From: Parasphingopyxis sp. CP4
Lineage (GTDB): Bacteria; Pseudomonadota; Alphaproteobacteria; Sphingomonadales; Sphingomonadaceae
Length of the DNA stretch: 64,000 nucleotides
Assembly: GCF_013378055.1 (NCBI RefSeq)
Contig: NZ_CP051130.1
Location: 372,001-436,000, forward strand
Reading direction: 5' to 3'
The notes below the pieces were generated by a model. That model made no database searches. It saw nothing but the letters and a program-made list of their open reading frames with translations, and was not told where the DNA came from. Position 1 is the first letter of the stretch, and each line of letters opens with the position of its first letter. Shown in pieces: positions 14,888 to 23,437 of this stretch. Position numbers and translations under genes: made by a program.

Positions 14888-15469
14888 CTAGAAGATGTAG
14901 CGCAGGGCAATAAATCCGCCGACGAGCAGGATGCCGGCGAGAACCGTCAGAATGGCAAAATATTTGTCGATGAACGCTTTCATCGGCTCGCCAAATTTCC
15001 AGAGCAGGATGGCGACGAGGAAGAAACGCGCGCCGCGGGCGATGATCGCCGCGAAGATAAGCACATGCAGCGGCATGGCCGTGGCGCCTGCCGCGATGGT
15101 GATCACCTTGAACGGCAAGGGTGTGAAACCCGCCAGCAAGACGATCAGCCAGCCTTGTTCATTGAACGCGCTCGCAAAGCCCTCAAATTCCTCGCCGAGC
15201 CCATAGAGATCAAGGATCGCTTGTCCGACCGTTTCGAACAGGAAATAGCCGATCGCATAACCAAGTAGCGCACCGATAACCGATGCAATCGTGCAAATCA
15301 GCGCATATCGGAGCGCGCGGTCCGGTCGCGCCAGGCACATCGGCAGCAGCATGACATCGGGCGGAATCGGGAAGAAGCTCGATTCCACGAACGAAATGCC
15401 AGCCAGCCAACGCTCGGCCTTTGGATGCCCGGCTTTCTCAAGCGTCCATTCGTAAAGACGTTTCAACAT
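14888..15469 (-). CDS. YqaA-type VTT/SNARE-associated (DedA-like) membrane protein
   Basis: A 193-residue integral membrane protein with about five helices. It carries the VTT-domain features of the YqaA/DedA group: AGISFVESSFFPIPPDVMLLPM near the N-terminus, GYAIGYFLFETVG, and FTPLPFKVITIAAG followed by ARGARFFLVAILLWKFG. Members are linked to lipid scrambling and membrane homeostasis. The gene is complete and lies between two convergent or co-directional single genes. Confidence 0.85.
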   Translation of the reverse strand: MLKRLYEWTLEKAGHPKAERWLAGISFVESSFFPIPPDVMLLPMCLARPDRALRYALICTIASVIGALLGYAIGYFLFETVGQAILDLYGLGEEFEGFASAFNEQGWLIVLLAGFTPLPFKVITIAAGATAMPLHVLIFAAIIARGARFFLVAILLWKFGEPMKAFIDKYFAILTVLAGILLVGGFIALRYIF

Positions 15470-15547
15470 TGCCGCCCCTTATAGGTGCGAGCGGTAAAAG
15501 GGAATCGTCTTTGTCATCGCGATCATCAACCCGCCGCTATCGCCGGA

Positions 15548-17119
15548 TCAATGCCCCGGCGCACCGCTGACATCTTCCAGCAGCTCTTTTGGCGTTTCGC
15601 GACCATGGTCCGTGCCAGCCGCGCGTTCACCGCGGGCGAGAGCAAAGATCACGCCCGACAATGCCATCAGCGCCACGATATTCGGCAACGCCATCGCGGC
15701 GTTCGAAATATCGCCGAGGCGCCAGATCGCATCAAGTGGGGCGAAGGAGCCGACAAAGATCACCAGGCACCAGACTATCCGCCACAACAGGTGCAGTCTC
15801 AGCTCGCCCTGACGGGTGGCGCCCGGCAGCTGATCATAGAGATAGGTGATCGCCCGCTCGCCATAATAGGACCAGGTGAGCAGCGTCGTGAACACGAACA
15901 GCAGCAGCGCGATTGACGCGATCAACGTCCCGATCGGGATATTGAACACCTCAAGCGGGAAGGCCGCTGCATAGGCGCCTGACGTCATCGCAAAACCTTG
16001 CAGATCGGACTGCCAGGCATGGGCGACAGCGACTTGCTGGCCATCGACCGTTGCGGTGAAATCGCCGCCGACGGTGAGCATGACCAGCGCCGTCATCGTG
16101 CAGATGACGATCGTATCGATAAATGTCCCCATCATCGCAAATCGGCCCTGCGCCGCGGGATCATTGGTCTGGGCGACGGCATGGGCGATCGCTGTAGAAC
16201 CCTGACCGGCCTCGTTCGAGAACAGCCCGCGTGCCACACCGGCGCGAATGGCCATCATGATCAACGCCCCGGTAAATCCGCCCGTAGCGGCGTCGAGCCC
16301 AAAGGCGTTCGTAAAGATCAGCGAGAATGTCTCAGGGAGATATTCTGCGTTGAGGATCAGCGCGATAATCGCCATCACGATGTACAGCCCAGCCATGAAC
16401 GGCACGACCGTTTCGGCCACCTTGCCGATCGATTTGATGCCGCCGATGATAACGATGAACACCGCGATGGCCGCAATCAGCCCGCCGACCCATTCTTCGA
16501 AGCCGGTCAATTCACTGACGCTGTCGCCGAAACTGTTGGCCTGGATCCCGTTACCGGTCACCACCGCCGAAAACAGGGCGCCGAAACAAAACAGGATTGC
16601 GAGCCATTTCCATTTCGGCCCCAGTCCATAGGTGATGTAGCTCATCGGACCGCCGCGATAGACGCCGTCCTCAGTGCGCTCCCTGAACCGAACGGCAAGC
16701 GCGCCTTCGCCGAACGCCAACGCCATACCGAACAATGCGGTGATCCACATCCAGAAGATGGCACCTGGGCCGCCCAGCGTAATGGCGGTCGCCACGCCGA
16801 CCAGATTGCCGGTCCCGACCTGGCCTGAAAGGGCAGTTGAGAGTGCGGCAAAGGGCGAAATTTCGCCTTCGCCCTTCTTGTCCGATTTCTTGAATATGCC
16901 GGCCAGCGAACTGAATAATTTGCGCAAGGGATAGCCGCGCAGCCCGATCATCAGATAGAGACCCGCGCCGAGAAGGATCGCGGCCATCGGCGGAATATTA
17001 TAGCCGAAGACTTGCATCACCTCTTCGCCATTCCAGGTGCCTACCCAGATGAAATCGCTCACATTGGTGATGTTGTCGATAATCCGCGTACCCAGCGAAA
17101 CCGGTGCATCTGCTGCCAT
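15548..17119 (-). CDS. Alanine/glycine:cation (Na+) symporter, AgcS family
   Basis: A 523-residue polytopic membrane protein. After a short N-terminal segment come 10-12 helices with hallmark blocks of the amino acid:sodium symporters (AGCS): FAALSTALSGQVGTGNLVGVATAI, GAIFWMWITALFGMALAFGE, YRGGPMSYI and ARGLFSNEAGQGSTAIAHA. It imports alanine or glycine with Na+ or H+. The C-terminal tail is charged and short. The gene stands alone; about 180 bases separate it from the divergent ArsR operon. Confidence 0.92.
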   Translation of the reverse strand: MAADAPVSLGTRIIDNITNVSDFIWVGTWNGEEVMQVFGYNIPPMAAILLGAGLYLMIGLRGYPLRKLFSSLAGIFKKSDKKGEGEISPFAALSTALSGQVGTGNLVGVATAITLGGPGAIFWMWITALFGMALAFGEGALAVRFRERTEDGVYRGGPMSYITYGLGPKWKWLAILFCFGALFSAVVTGNGIQANSFGDSVSELTGFEEWVGGLIAAIAVFIVIIGGIKSIGKVAETVVPFMAGLYIVMAIIALILNAEYLPETFSLIFTNAFGLDAATGGFTGALIMMAIRAGVARGLFSNEAGQGSTAIAHAVAQTNDPAAQGRFAMMGTFIDTIVICTMTALVMLTVGGDFTATVDGQQVAVAHAWQSDLQGFAMTSGAYAAAFPLEVFNIPIGTLIASIALLLFVFTTLLTWSYYGERAITYLYDQLPGATRQGELRLHLLWRIVWCLVIFVGSFAPLDAIWRLGDISNAAMALPNIVALMALSGVIFALARGERAAGTDHGRETPKELLEDVSGAPGH

Positions 17120-17293
17120 GAATCTACTCCCTCGACCTTTTCGGTGTCACGCAGATCCACCCCATCTGACCGCGCCCGTTGTTATTGCGCAGTGGTTTAG
17201 CGCAACTGTCGCCCATGTAAATGTGAAGTGCGCACAGTCATATTCTCAACCCCACCAAATCCACCGCTCTTGACTCCGCGATCATATGTAATA

Positions 17294-17305
17294 ATGTAAT
17301 TACAT
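17294..17305. promoter_or_regulatory. Candidate ArsR-type operator
   Basis: ATGTAATTACAT is a perfect 12-bp palindrome in an AT-rich stretch, overlapping the first possible ATG (17304) of the ArsR-family gene. AT-rich palindromes of this type are common ArsR/SmtB operators. If it is one, the real start is probably the ATG at 17337. Confidence 0.45.
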
Positions 17306-17678
17306 GATTACTGATTCGGATCAGGCAGATTTGGCGATGGATGCGGTGTTTCATGCACTGGCGCATGGGGTGCGGCGGCGGATTTTGGATCTGTTGCGGG
17401 ATCGGCCGGGGCAGGGCGTTGGCGAACTCGCCAAGGGCTTCGATGTCAGCCGGATCGCGATCATGAATCACCTGGCCGTTCTCGAAAAGGCCGGCCTGGT
17501 GGTCAGCGAACGCGATGGCCGGGTGCGTCGGCTCTATCTGAATGCCGCACCGATCCAGATGATCCATGATCGCTGGACTGATGAGTATAGCGCGCTGTGG
17601 GCGGGCCGGGTCACCGGTCTCAAATATGCCGCTGAGGCAGCTGCGCGAAAACAATCAAGCGAGAGGAAAGGGAAATGA
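17304..17678 (+). CDS. ArsR-family transcriptional regulator
   Basis: A 124-residue winged-helix protein. The HTH spans about residues 12-85: FHALAHGVRRRILDLLRDRPGQGVGELAKGFDVSRIAIMNHLAVLEKAGLV, with a beta-wing VSERDGRVRRLYLN. No metal-binding cysteines are present (no CxC), so it belongs to the non-metal ArsR type that is usually paired with SRPBCC/AHSA1 genes. The ATG at 17304 sits in a palindrome and has no SD; ATG 17337 is an alternative start. It overlaps the following gene by four bases. Confidence 0.88.
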   Translation: MITDSDQADLAMDAVFHALAHGVRRRILDLLRDRPGQGVGELAKGFDVSRIAIMNHLAVLEKAGLVVSERDGRVRRLYLNAAPIQMIHDRWTDEYSALWAGRVTGLKYAAEAAARKQSSERKGK

Positions 17679-18247
17679 CGAGTATGACGGGCGAACCATC
17701 CATGGCGGACACCAACGCAAAGGCCGAGCGGGCCTATTATAAAGTCCATATCGAGGCACCGATCGAAACGGTCTGGAATGTGCTCGTGACGACGGATGAA
17801 GTGTTGCCATTCTTCTTTGGCGCCGTGTGCCGCACGCCCAATGGCCTGGCGCCCGGCGAGCCGATGGCCATGCAGACCAAGGATGGGAAGTTCGCCAGCG
17901 TCGTCGGCAAGGTGCTCGAATTTGATCCGCCGCACCGATATTCGCACACCATGATGTTCACCAACATGGACGATCCAGCGAGCACTGTGACCTATGAACT
18001 GAAAGAAGCGGATGGCGGCACGGAGTTCACCTTGATCACCGACAATGTTCCGGCGGGCACCAAATCGGAAAAATCCATGGCGCAGGGCGGCCCGTTCATC
18101 ACGGCCAATCTCAAATCGCTGGTCGAAACCGGCAAGCCATTGATGAGCGGCCGGATGGTGATGATGCTCGGGCCTTTGATGGGCTGGTTCACACCGAAAG
18201 TCTGTCGCGCGGAGAACTGGCCCTTTGACCGGATCAGGGGGTTTTGA
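17675..18247 (+). CDS. SRPBCC (AHSA1-like) domain protein
   Basis: A 190-residue protein; a second ATG at 17702 (MADTNAKAERAYYK) is an alternative start. The START/Bet v1-like fold is read from YKVHIEAPIETVWNVLVTTDEVLPFFFGA, then GKVLEFDPPHRYSHTMMF, the D-P-A-S-T-V-T-Y-E-L strand and a C-terminal helix with NLKSLVETGKPL. Such proteins bind hydrophobic ligands or act as stress-linked partners. ATGA overlap with the ArsR gene shows a coupled operon; the partner presumably regulates it. Confidence 0.86.
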   Translation: MTSMTGEPSMADTNAKAERAYYKVHIEAPIETVWNVLVTTDEVLPFFFGAVCRTPNGLAPGEPMAMQTKDGKFASVVGKVLEFDPPHRYSHTMMFTNMDDPASTVTYELKEADGGTEFTLITDNVPAGTKSEKSMAQGGPFITANLKSLVETGKPLMSGRMVMMLGPLMGWFTPKVCRAENWPFDRIRGF

Positions 18248-18266
18248 GGGCCATCATCCGCTCTTC

Positions 18267-18357
18267 CGTCACCCTGAACTTGTTTCAGGGTCCACCGCTC
18301 CATCGGCACCGGCATATCGGGATGATGGGTGGATGCTGAAACAAGTTCAGCATGACG
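18267..18357. repeat. Palindromic intergenic repeat (CGTCACCCTGAACTTGTTTCAG type)
   Basis: The left arm CGTCACCCTGAACTTGTTTC is matched about 60 bases later by GAAACAAGTTCAGCATGACG, giving a long imperfect inverted repeat between the SRPBCC and DUF4287 genes. I know this sequence class as a dispersed element in sphingomonad genomes. It is unrelated to the array repeat at 5.9-10.4 kb. Confidence 0.85.
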
Positions 18358-18401
18358 ATGCGATGAACTGCATTGAACAAAGGGAAACAGGGAAGAGGGA
18401 A

Positions 18402-18959
18402 ATGGCTACACCGGAAGAACAAGCCGCATCGATGATTGCGAATATGCCGGAAAAGACGGGCAAACCGCTCGAAGACTGGGTGGCAATTGTCGCTAAAAGT
18501 GGCGCGGCCAAACATGGCGAGATCGTCAAACTGCTCAAGGCTGAGCATGGCATGACCCATGGTTTTGCGAACCTGGTCGCGCATAAGGCACGCGAGGCCG
18601 CTGACGGGGGCGGGGAGACTGATCTGGTCGCCAGCCAATATGCCGGACCGAAAGAAGCACTCCGGCCGATCTATGACGCTATTGCTGATTTTGTGGAATC
18701 GCTCGGATCCAATGCGGAGCTTGCGCCCAAGAAAAGCTATGTCAGCCTCAGGCGGTCCAAGCAGTTCGGCCTGGTCCAGCCAAGCACTCGCACCCGCGTA
18801 GATCTCGGGATAAATCTCAAGGATGTCGCGCCGGTTGGCCGCCTCGAATCCTCGGGCGGCTTTAACGCTATGGTCAGCCATCGAATTCGGTTGGAAAGTG
18901 CCGATGATGTGGATGACGAGGTCAGGGAATGGCTACGCATCGCGTACGAAAACGCATAG
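18402..18959 (+). CDS. DUF4287 and DUF5655 domain protein
   Basis: The protein has 185 residues from the ATG at 18402 behind a GGAAGAGGGA SD. The first ~65 residues are DUF4287 (MIANMPEKTGKPLEDWVAIV, EIVKLLKAEHGMTHGFANLVAH). About residues 75-185 are DUF5655 (YDAIADFVESLGSNAELAPKKSYVSLRRSKQFGLVQPSTRTRVDLGINL), a domain that elsewhere is fused to restriction or DNA-linked proteins. Function is unknown. It is third in the ArsR-SRPBCC unit, a common arrangement, though a repeat of about 90 bases separates it. Confidence 0.8.
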   Translation: MATPEEQAASMIANMPEKTGKPLEDWVAIVAKSGAAKHGEIVKLLKAEHGMTHGFANLVAHKAREAADGGGETDLVASQYAGPKEALRPIYDAIADFVESLGSNAELAPKKSYVSLRRSKQFGLVQPSTRTRVDLGINLKDVAPVGRLESSGGFNAMVSHRIRLESADDVDDEVREWLRIAYENA

Positions 18960-19090
18960 TTACAATCGCTTAATGATCCATTTCCGGAGTATTTCTCAAC
19001 GGCTCGTTAACCAGGCCTATCAGCATAGTTTCAACTATGTTCGGCGATACTTCGCAGATGACAGTGATCTGGAGCCAATCGAGCTTTAAG

Positions 19091-19507
19091 ATGGGGCCGT
19101 TTCCCTATCGGGCGCCGCGCAAGCCGTTGCTCGCCTATGCTGATATTTTCGGCGGCGGCAGGCATCTTGGTGCTGTCCAGTTGAACAATCTTTCAGCGGA
19201 CGGCCTTGGCGGCAACGGATTGTCATATCGCTATTCGGAAACCTTGCAGGTCCAGCTGTCAGGCATCGGGCAGATCGGTGCCAAGCTGGTCTGGATTGAT
19301 GGCATGAATTTCGGCCTCAAATTCGATGAGAAAATCCGCGTCGATGCGTTCGATCTCGGTGGCCCCAATTCGGGCGCACAGCCTTTTACCCTGACCCAGG
19401 TAACTGCCGGGCTCGGTCATCAGGATGATCACATCTTTCCTGATGTAGAAGGTGAGGGCTGTTTCGTGCGTACCGATGGCGGAAAAATCGACGTCAATCG
19501 CGGCTAG
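19091..19507 (+). CDS. PilZ-like domain protein
   Basis: A 138-residue protein from the ATG at 19091; ATGs at 19037 and 19058 are alternatives and the SD evidence is weak. The pattern RAPRKPLLAYADI, AVQLNNLSADGLGG, LQVQLSGIGQIGAKLVWIDGMNFGLKFDEKI follows the sphingomonad PilZ layout: R-xxx-R near the start, then the NLSxxG box. The classic second motif D/NxSxxG is present only as NLSADG. Binding of cyclic di-GMP is possible but not certain. The C-terminal ~40 residues are extra. Confidence 0.6.
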   Translation: MGPFPYRAPRKPLLAYADIFGGGRHLGAVQLNNLSADGLGGNGLSYRYSETLQVQLSGIGQIGAKLVWIDGMNFGLKFDEKIRVDAFDLGGPNSGAQPFTLTQVTAGLGHQDDHIFPDVEGEGCFVRTDGGKIDVNRG

Positions 19508-19516
19508 CATTCCGCC

Positions 19517-19598
19517 CGTCATTCCCGCGCAGGCGGAAATCGATAACGGCTTGCGCTGAGGCCTTCAGCAGGAGATTCCCGCCTGCGCGGGAATGACG
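19517..19598. repeat. Palindromic repeat (CGTCATTCCCGCGCAGGCGG type)
   Basis: CGTCATTCCCGCGCAGGCGG is answered by CCGCCTGCGCGGGAATGACG about 40 bases later, a perfect 20-bp inverted repeat. This is a common dispersed REP-like unit (genome-wide in many alphaproteobacteria). It lies after the PilZ gene and may act as a 3' hairpin. Confidence 0.88.
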
Positions 19599-19656
19599 CA
19601 ATCAGGCCAACCCTGACACCCATAATCGCTACTGATGACGCGCTATGTCTACCGCC

Positions 19657-19705
19657 CCTTCCCAACCCCCTTATTTTTCCTCTAGATAGCGCAGAATTGG
19701 GAAGG
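19657..19705. repeat. Inverted repeat in the leader of the cNMP-patatin gene
   Basis: CCTTCCCAA at 19657-19665 and TTGGGAAGG at 19697-19705 form a perfect 9-bp inverted repeat 30 bases upstream of the start codon. It could be a leader hairpin or an operator; no choice can be made from sequence. Confidence 0.5.
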
Positions 19706-19734
19706 CCCGGGGGGGCAAACAGGGGGGTGTTTCA

Positions 19735-21516
19735 ATGGCGAATGACTTTTCGCAAGTCGAAGCATTTGCGGGACTGGACAAAAATGGGCTGGAAGCATTG
19801 CAGAATGCGGCCAAGCCAATCCCGGTCAAGGGCGGGGATTACCTTGTTCGCTACGGCGAAGAAGCCGACACGCTGTATCTCGTTTCGACGGGACGCTTCT
19901 ATGTTCAGCTCCCCAATGGCCGCGTGGTTGCCGAGATTGGTGCCGGCGAACCGGTTGGCGAGCTCGCCTTCTTCTCTGGCGGCGTGCGAACGGCCGATGT
20001 CCGCGCCAGCCGCGACAGTACGGTCTATCTGCTGAGCCGCGCTGCCTATGATGAGGTGGTATCCGCGCATCCCGCAATCGCCGATGCGATTCTTGCGACA
20101 GTTTCGTCCCGCCTTGCCGTGGCCACACGATCGGCCAGTGCGATGGAAGCCAAGCCCGGCCGCGTCGTCGCACTGATCCCGGCGGCTGGATCAGCCTTGC
20201 CTGACGGGTTTGCCGATCGCCTCTGCGCGGCGCTGGGGCGTCATGATGAACCCCGCATGGTCAAATATTCCGATCGTCCCGACGGATTGTCCGCAGATAG
20301 TGAAGGCTTTGGCCGCTGGCTTGGGGAATTGGAGCGCAGCGCGAAACGCGTGATCCTGGTGGCCGGCGATGATCCGGAATGGGACCGGGCCATTACCCGC
20401 AACTCCGATGATCTGGTGATCGCCGCGCCGCTGTTCGATGAGCAATCCGAACGCAGCGAGCTGGAAGATTATGCGATTCCGCTATTCCTGCGGGCCAACC
20501 GGACGCTACTGCTGTGGCGCGACAAGGAAGCCCAGGAAATCGAAGGCAGCGGGCGCTGGCTCGATAGCCGCAATGTAAAGCTCCACCATCATATTCCGCT
20601 CGATAGCGAACCCGCCTTTGCGCGTGTCGGCCGCTTCATGGCCGGTTGCGCCAATGGTGTAGTGCTCGCCGGCGGCGGTGCGCTTGGTTGCGCGCATATC
20701 GGTGTGATGCAGGGATTGATCGAAAATGACATCCCGATCGACTTTTACGGCGGCACCAGTGCCGGTGCGGCAATGGGCGGTGCGCTTGCTCAGGGCCTGA
20801 CTCCGGAACAGACGATCGTGCAAATGCAGGATATGTTTATCGCGAAAAAGGCGATGAAGCGGGTCACGGTGCCGGTGCACTCGATCCTCGATCCTCGGGT
20901 GTTCGATGAGCAGCTCGAGCTCAGATATGGCAATAAGGATATTGCCGATCTGCCGTATAATTTCTTCGGCGTATCGACCAACCTGTCGACCAACAGCGTC
21001 TATATCCATCGCCGCGGGCCGCTCTGGCATGCGGTGCGGGCATCGGGATCGCTGCCAACTATCCTGCCGCCCTTCATTACGCGCGAGGGCGATATCCTGG
21101 TCGATGGCGGGGTGCTCGACAATATTCCGGTCACGATCATGCGCGAAGCCAAGGCCGGCCCGAATGTCGTGGTCTCGCTGCGCTCAGATGCGGGCGAGGA
21201 ATGGCGGCTTGAGACCAAATATAGTTCGCTGCGTTCGCGCGGAAAGCTGCTTGCCGATGTGATCTTCCGGCGCAAGCCCAAGCATGAATTCCCGAGTATC
21301 GTCGAGATCATGTCGCGATCGATGGTCGTCTCCAGTGCCAGTGCGGTGAACAGCAATCTCAGCCAGGCCGATGTGTTGCTGACCCCGCCGATCCCGGAAA
21401 CCATGAAGATCCTCGACTGGCATCTCGGCCGCGATCTCAGCGAGTCCGCCCGCCAATATACAGCGCAACGGATCATGGAGCATGAGGCGCTCGGCGAAAT
21501 GAAGGACGTGCTCTAG
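19735..21516 (+). CDS. Patatin-like phospholipase with cyclic nucleotide-binding domain (NTE family)
   Basis: A 593-residue protein. Residues ~8-115 are a cNMP-binding domain (GGDYLVRYGEEADTLYLVSTGRFYV, then GEPVGELAFFSGGVRTADVRAS). Residues ~305-470 are a patatin domain: oxyanion hole GGGALGCAHIG, nucleophile serine in GTSAG (about 341-345), catalytic Asp in DGG (about 457-459). This is the bacterial neuropathy target esterase layout, acting on (lyso)phospholipids. The phosphate-cassette arginine of the cNMP domain is partly conserved, so nucleotide control is plausible but unproven. A GGGGGG-rich leader with a hairpin precedes it. Confidence 0.92.
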   Translation: MANDFSQVEAFAGLDKNGLEALQNAAKPIPVKGGDYLVRYGEEADTLYLVSTGRFYVQLPNGRVVAEIGAGEPVGELAFFSGGVRTADVRASRDSTVYLLSRAAYDEVVSAHPAIADAILATVSSRLAVATRSASAMEAKPGRVVALIPAAGSALPDGFADRLCAALGRHDEPRMVKYSDRPDGLSADSEGFGRWLGELERSAKRVILVAGDDPEWDRAITRNSDDLVIAAPLFDEQSERSELEDYAIPLFLRANRTLLLWRDKEAQEIEGSGRWLDSRNVKLHHHIPLDSEPAFARVGRFMAGCANGVVLAGGGALGCAHIGVMQGLIENDIPIDFYGGTSAGAAMGGALAQGLTPEQTIVQMQDMFIAKKAMKRVTVPVHSILDPRVFDEQLELRYGNKDIADLPYNFFGVSTNLSTNSVYIHRRGPLWHAVRASGSLPTILPPFITREGDILVDGGVLDNIPVTIMREAKAGPNVVVSLRSDAGEEWRLETKYSSLRSRGKLLADVIFRRKPKHEFPSIVEIMSRSMVVSSASAVNSNLSQADVLLTPPIPETMKILDWHLGRDLSESARQYTAQRIMEHEALGEMKDVL

Positions 21517-21517
21517 C

Positions 21518-21553
21518 CAAAAAAGAAGCGGGCATGCTGTGAGGCCGCCCGCT
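21518..21553 (-). terminator. Rho-independent terminator of the sterol desaturase gene
   Basis: Read on the minus strand: AGCGGGC, a 13-base loop, GCCCGCT, then TCTTTTTT. It lies 35 bases downstream of the desaturase stop and also follows the convergent patatin gene by two bases. Confidence 0.75.
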
Positions 21554-21587
21554 CCGAGGGGAGTAGCTCAGTGTTGCGTGCGGGCGA

Positions 21588-22427
21588 TTACCGTGCCGGC
21601 GCCAGCTCGCCCGTTTCGCTCGCCTGTTCGGCGTCGGGCTTGGCAACCGACTTGGCAAATTCAGCGGCATATTCTGGATGCTCGGTGCCCATCAGCTTGT
21701 CCCACCAGGTGAAGTAGAAGCCATAATTATGCTTGAAGCTTCCCGAATGGTGGAGGTCGTGATGGGTCGTCGTGCTGATCCAGCGCGTCAGAGGAGTCTT
21801 CAGCCACCAGCGGGCATGCAGCTCCAGCCCGGCATGGCCCATCGCGTTGCGGATGATCATCAGGCCGAGGAAAGCGGAGATCACGGTTACCGGGGTCGGC
21901 ACGAAGAGGAGCCAGATCGGCAGGAAGGCAAACATCACCAGCGCTTCGGGAACATCGAAGGCATAGGCAGCGAACGGCGTTGGGGTGACCGAGCGATGAT
22001 GGAAGCGGTGGAAGGTCTTGAACAGCTTGGGATGGTGCATCATCCGGTGCGTCCAGTAGAAATAGGCGTCATGGCCGACCAGGATCGCGGCAAAAAGGCC
22101 AAGATCGATGGCCCAGCCATAGCTGCCACGAATATCGTAGAAGATGCCGACCTGGTCACCCGCGACTACGAAGATGCCCATGAAGACAAATATCGCACAG
22201 CTGCGCAGCGAGGCGAAGAACTCGCGGCGATAATCGGCCGAGCTTGCCACCCGGTCCTGGATCTGGCGATAGGCCCAGCCCGTCCGCTTGGCGGCCCAGA
22301 CAATCGCGGCGATCAGGGTGGCGGCAATAATGTAGCGGCCAAAATCGAACAGGATCATATTGGGCAATGCGCCGATGCCGATCTGGATCGGCTCAGGCAG
22401 CAGGGCAAAAATCGGGTCGGTCGGCAT
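21588..22427 (-). CDS. Sterol desaturase/fatty acid hydroxylase family membrane protein
   Basis: A 279-residue integral membrane protein with helices at about 25-45, 75-100, 105-120 and 160-185. The eight-histidine di-iron pattern of the superfamily is visible: HDAYFYWTHRMMHH, HRFHHRS, then GHAGLELH and HHDLHHSG. Such enzymes hydroxylate or desaturate lipids using O2 and electrons from a redox partner. The substrate (carotenoid, hopanoid, fatty acid) is not evident. The C-terminal tail is polar. It is transcribed alone, ending at a clear terminator. Confidence 0.92.
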   Translation of the reverse strand: MPTDPIFALLPEPIQIGIGALPNMILFDFGRYIIAATLIAAIVWAAKRTGWAYRQIQDRVASSADYRREFFASLRSCAIFVFMGIFVVAGDQVGIFYDIRGSYGWAIDLGLFAAILVGHDAYFYWTHRMMHHPKLFKTFHRFHHRSVTPTPFAAYAFDVPEALVMFAFLPIWLLFVPTPVTVISAFLGLMIIRNAMGHAGLELHARWWLKTPLTRWISTTTHHDLHHSGSFKHNYGFYFTWWDKLMGTEHPEYAAEFAKSVAKPDAEQASETGELAPAR

Positions 22428-22573
22428 TGGGGCTCTCCCATGTGAATTGGTGGAGCCGTTATGCCGCTAGACGGGTAGTGATTCTCGCCCGGATCGGAAC
22501 CAGGCTAGCCGGATTTCGAAATCGGCTAGAGACTAACGCACTGAAATAATGCGATTATCGGATATTGGCCCGA

Positions 22574-22789
22574 TTATTCGCTGGATGGTCCGTCAAAGGA
22601 GAGCAAATCGCCGGGCTGGCAGTGGAGCTCCCGGCAAATTGCTTCCAGGGTCGAAAAGCGGATCGCCTTGGCCTTGCCGGTTTTCAGGATTGAGAGATTG
22701 GCGATGGTGATCCCGACGCGATCGGCGAGCTCGGTCAGCGTCATCCGATTGTCGTGGAGCAGATCGTCGAGCTTGACGGTGATTGTCAT
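22574..22789 (-). CDS. Cro/CI-type HTH regulator (YozG-like)
   Basis: A 71-residue single-domain helix-turn-helix protein: VKLDDLLHDNRMTLTELADRVGITIANLSILKTGKAKAIRFSTLEAICREL. It ends with QPGDLLSFD, typical of the YozG/YdaS-size group that is regularly encoded next to DUF2975 membrane proteins. The start codon overlaps the DUF2975 stop by one base (TAATG), so the two are translationally coupled. It probably regulates its own operon through the AT-rich repeats upstream of DUF2975. Confidence 0.88.
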   Translation of the reverse strand: MTITVKLDDLLHDNRMTLTELADRVGITIANLSILKTGKAKAIRFSTLEAICRELHCQPGDLLSFDGPSSE

Positions 22790-23316
22790 TATACCGTCCC
22801 CTCGAGATCATCGCGCATCTCGGCGCCCCGTTCGAATACCCGGGCGAGGACGAACAGGACCAGCGCGAGGACGAAGCCGCCCAGATCAAGGTCGAGGCCG
22901 CTGGGTTGGCCGGATATCTCGTCCATCCGCGCCTCAAGGAATATCACCGGCAGCGCGATCAGCTGAAAGCCGAGGGCGAGCCAGCCCATATTGCGCAGCC
23001 GCGTCGCGTTGATCGCGGCAAAGGGATCGCCTTCGCCCACCGACTGCACGATCCGCGTCAGCAGCCGGAAGAAGAATATGCCGAGCACGACGCCAACCAG
23101 GGCAGTCGGCACGAGCAGCCAGAAGTTCGTCTGGAAGGCGGCAAGGTCAACGCCCGGATATTCGCTCAGCAGGGCCGGCGATCCGTTCGTCATGTCATAG
23201 CCGACCAGCGCCATGCCGATCACCATCGCGACGCCCGCGAACATCAGCAGGAAGGTGATCGCGCGGGTGGCGAACAGGGTGAAGCTCAGCAGCGAATCCT
23301 TGGGGGGTGAATCCAT
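22789..23316 (-). CDS. DUF2975 membrane protein
   Basis: The protein has 175 residues from the ATG at 23316 (MDSPPKDSLLSFTLFATRAI); a longer upstream reading is rejected because it runs through the regulatory region. Four transmembrane helices are seen at about 15-40, 60-85, 110-135 and 143-165. The DUF2975 middle motif reads NFWLLVPTALVGVVLGIFFFRLLTRIVQSVGEGDPF-like, with the N-A-x-R-L-R-x-M-G-W segment after it. The function of the family is unknown; the constant pairing with a small HTH gene suggests a membrane-sensing regulatory pair. Confidence 0.82.
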   Translation of the reverse strand: MDSPPKDSLLSFTLFATRAITFLLMFAGVAMVIGMALVGYDMTNGSPALLSEYPGVDLAAFQTNFWLLVPTALVGVVLGIFFFRLLTRIVQSVGEGDPFAAINATRLRNMGWLALGFQLIALPVIFLEARMDEISGQPSGLDLDLGGFVLALVLFVLARVFERGAEMRDDLEGTV

Positions 23317-23332
23317 GGCGATATCCTTTGTC

Positions 23333-23392
23333 TCAATATTGAAAATCAATATTGCATTTATTGATAAATAACAAGTGATATATTGATAAACG
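23333..23392. promoter_or_regulatory. AT-rich repeat region between DUF2975-HTH and CPBP genes
   Basis: Within a GC-rich genome this 60-base stretch contains the palindrome TCAATATTGA at 23333-23342, a second TCAATATTG at 23346-23354, and two TATTGATAAA-like direct repeats (around 23360 and 23381). It sits between two divergent transcripts and is the obvious operator region for the small HTH protein. Confidence 0.55.
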
Positions 23393-23437
23393 ATAAAAGA
23401 TGTGTATCTTGGCCGCGACTCGCAAAGGACACAGACC

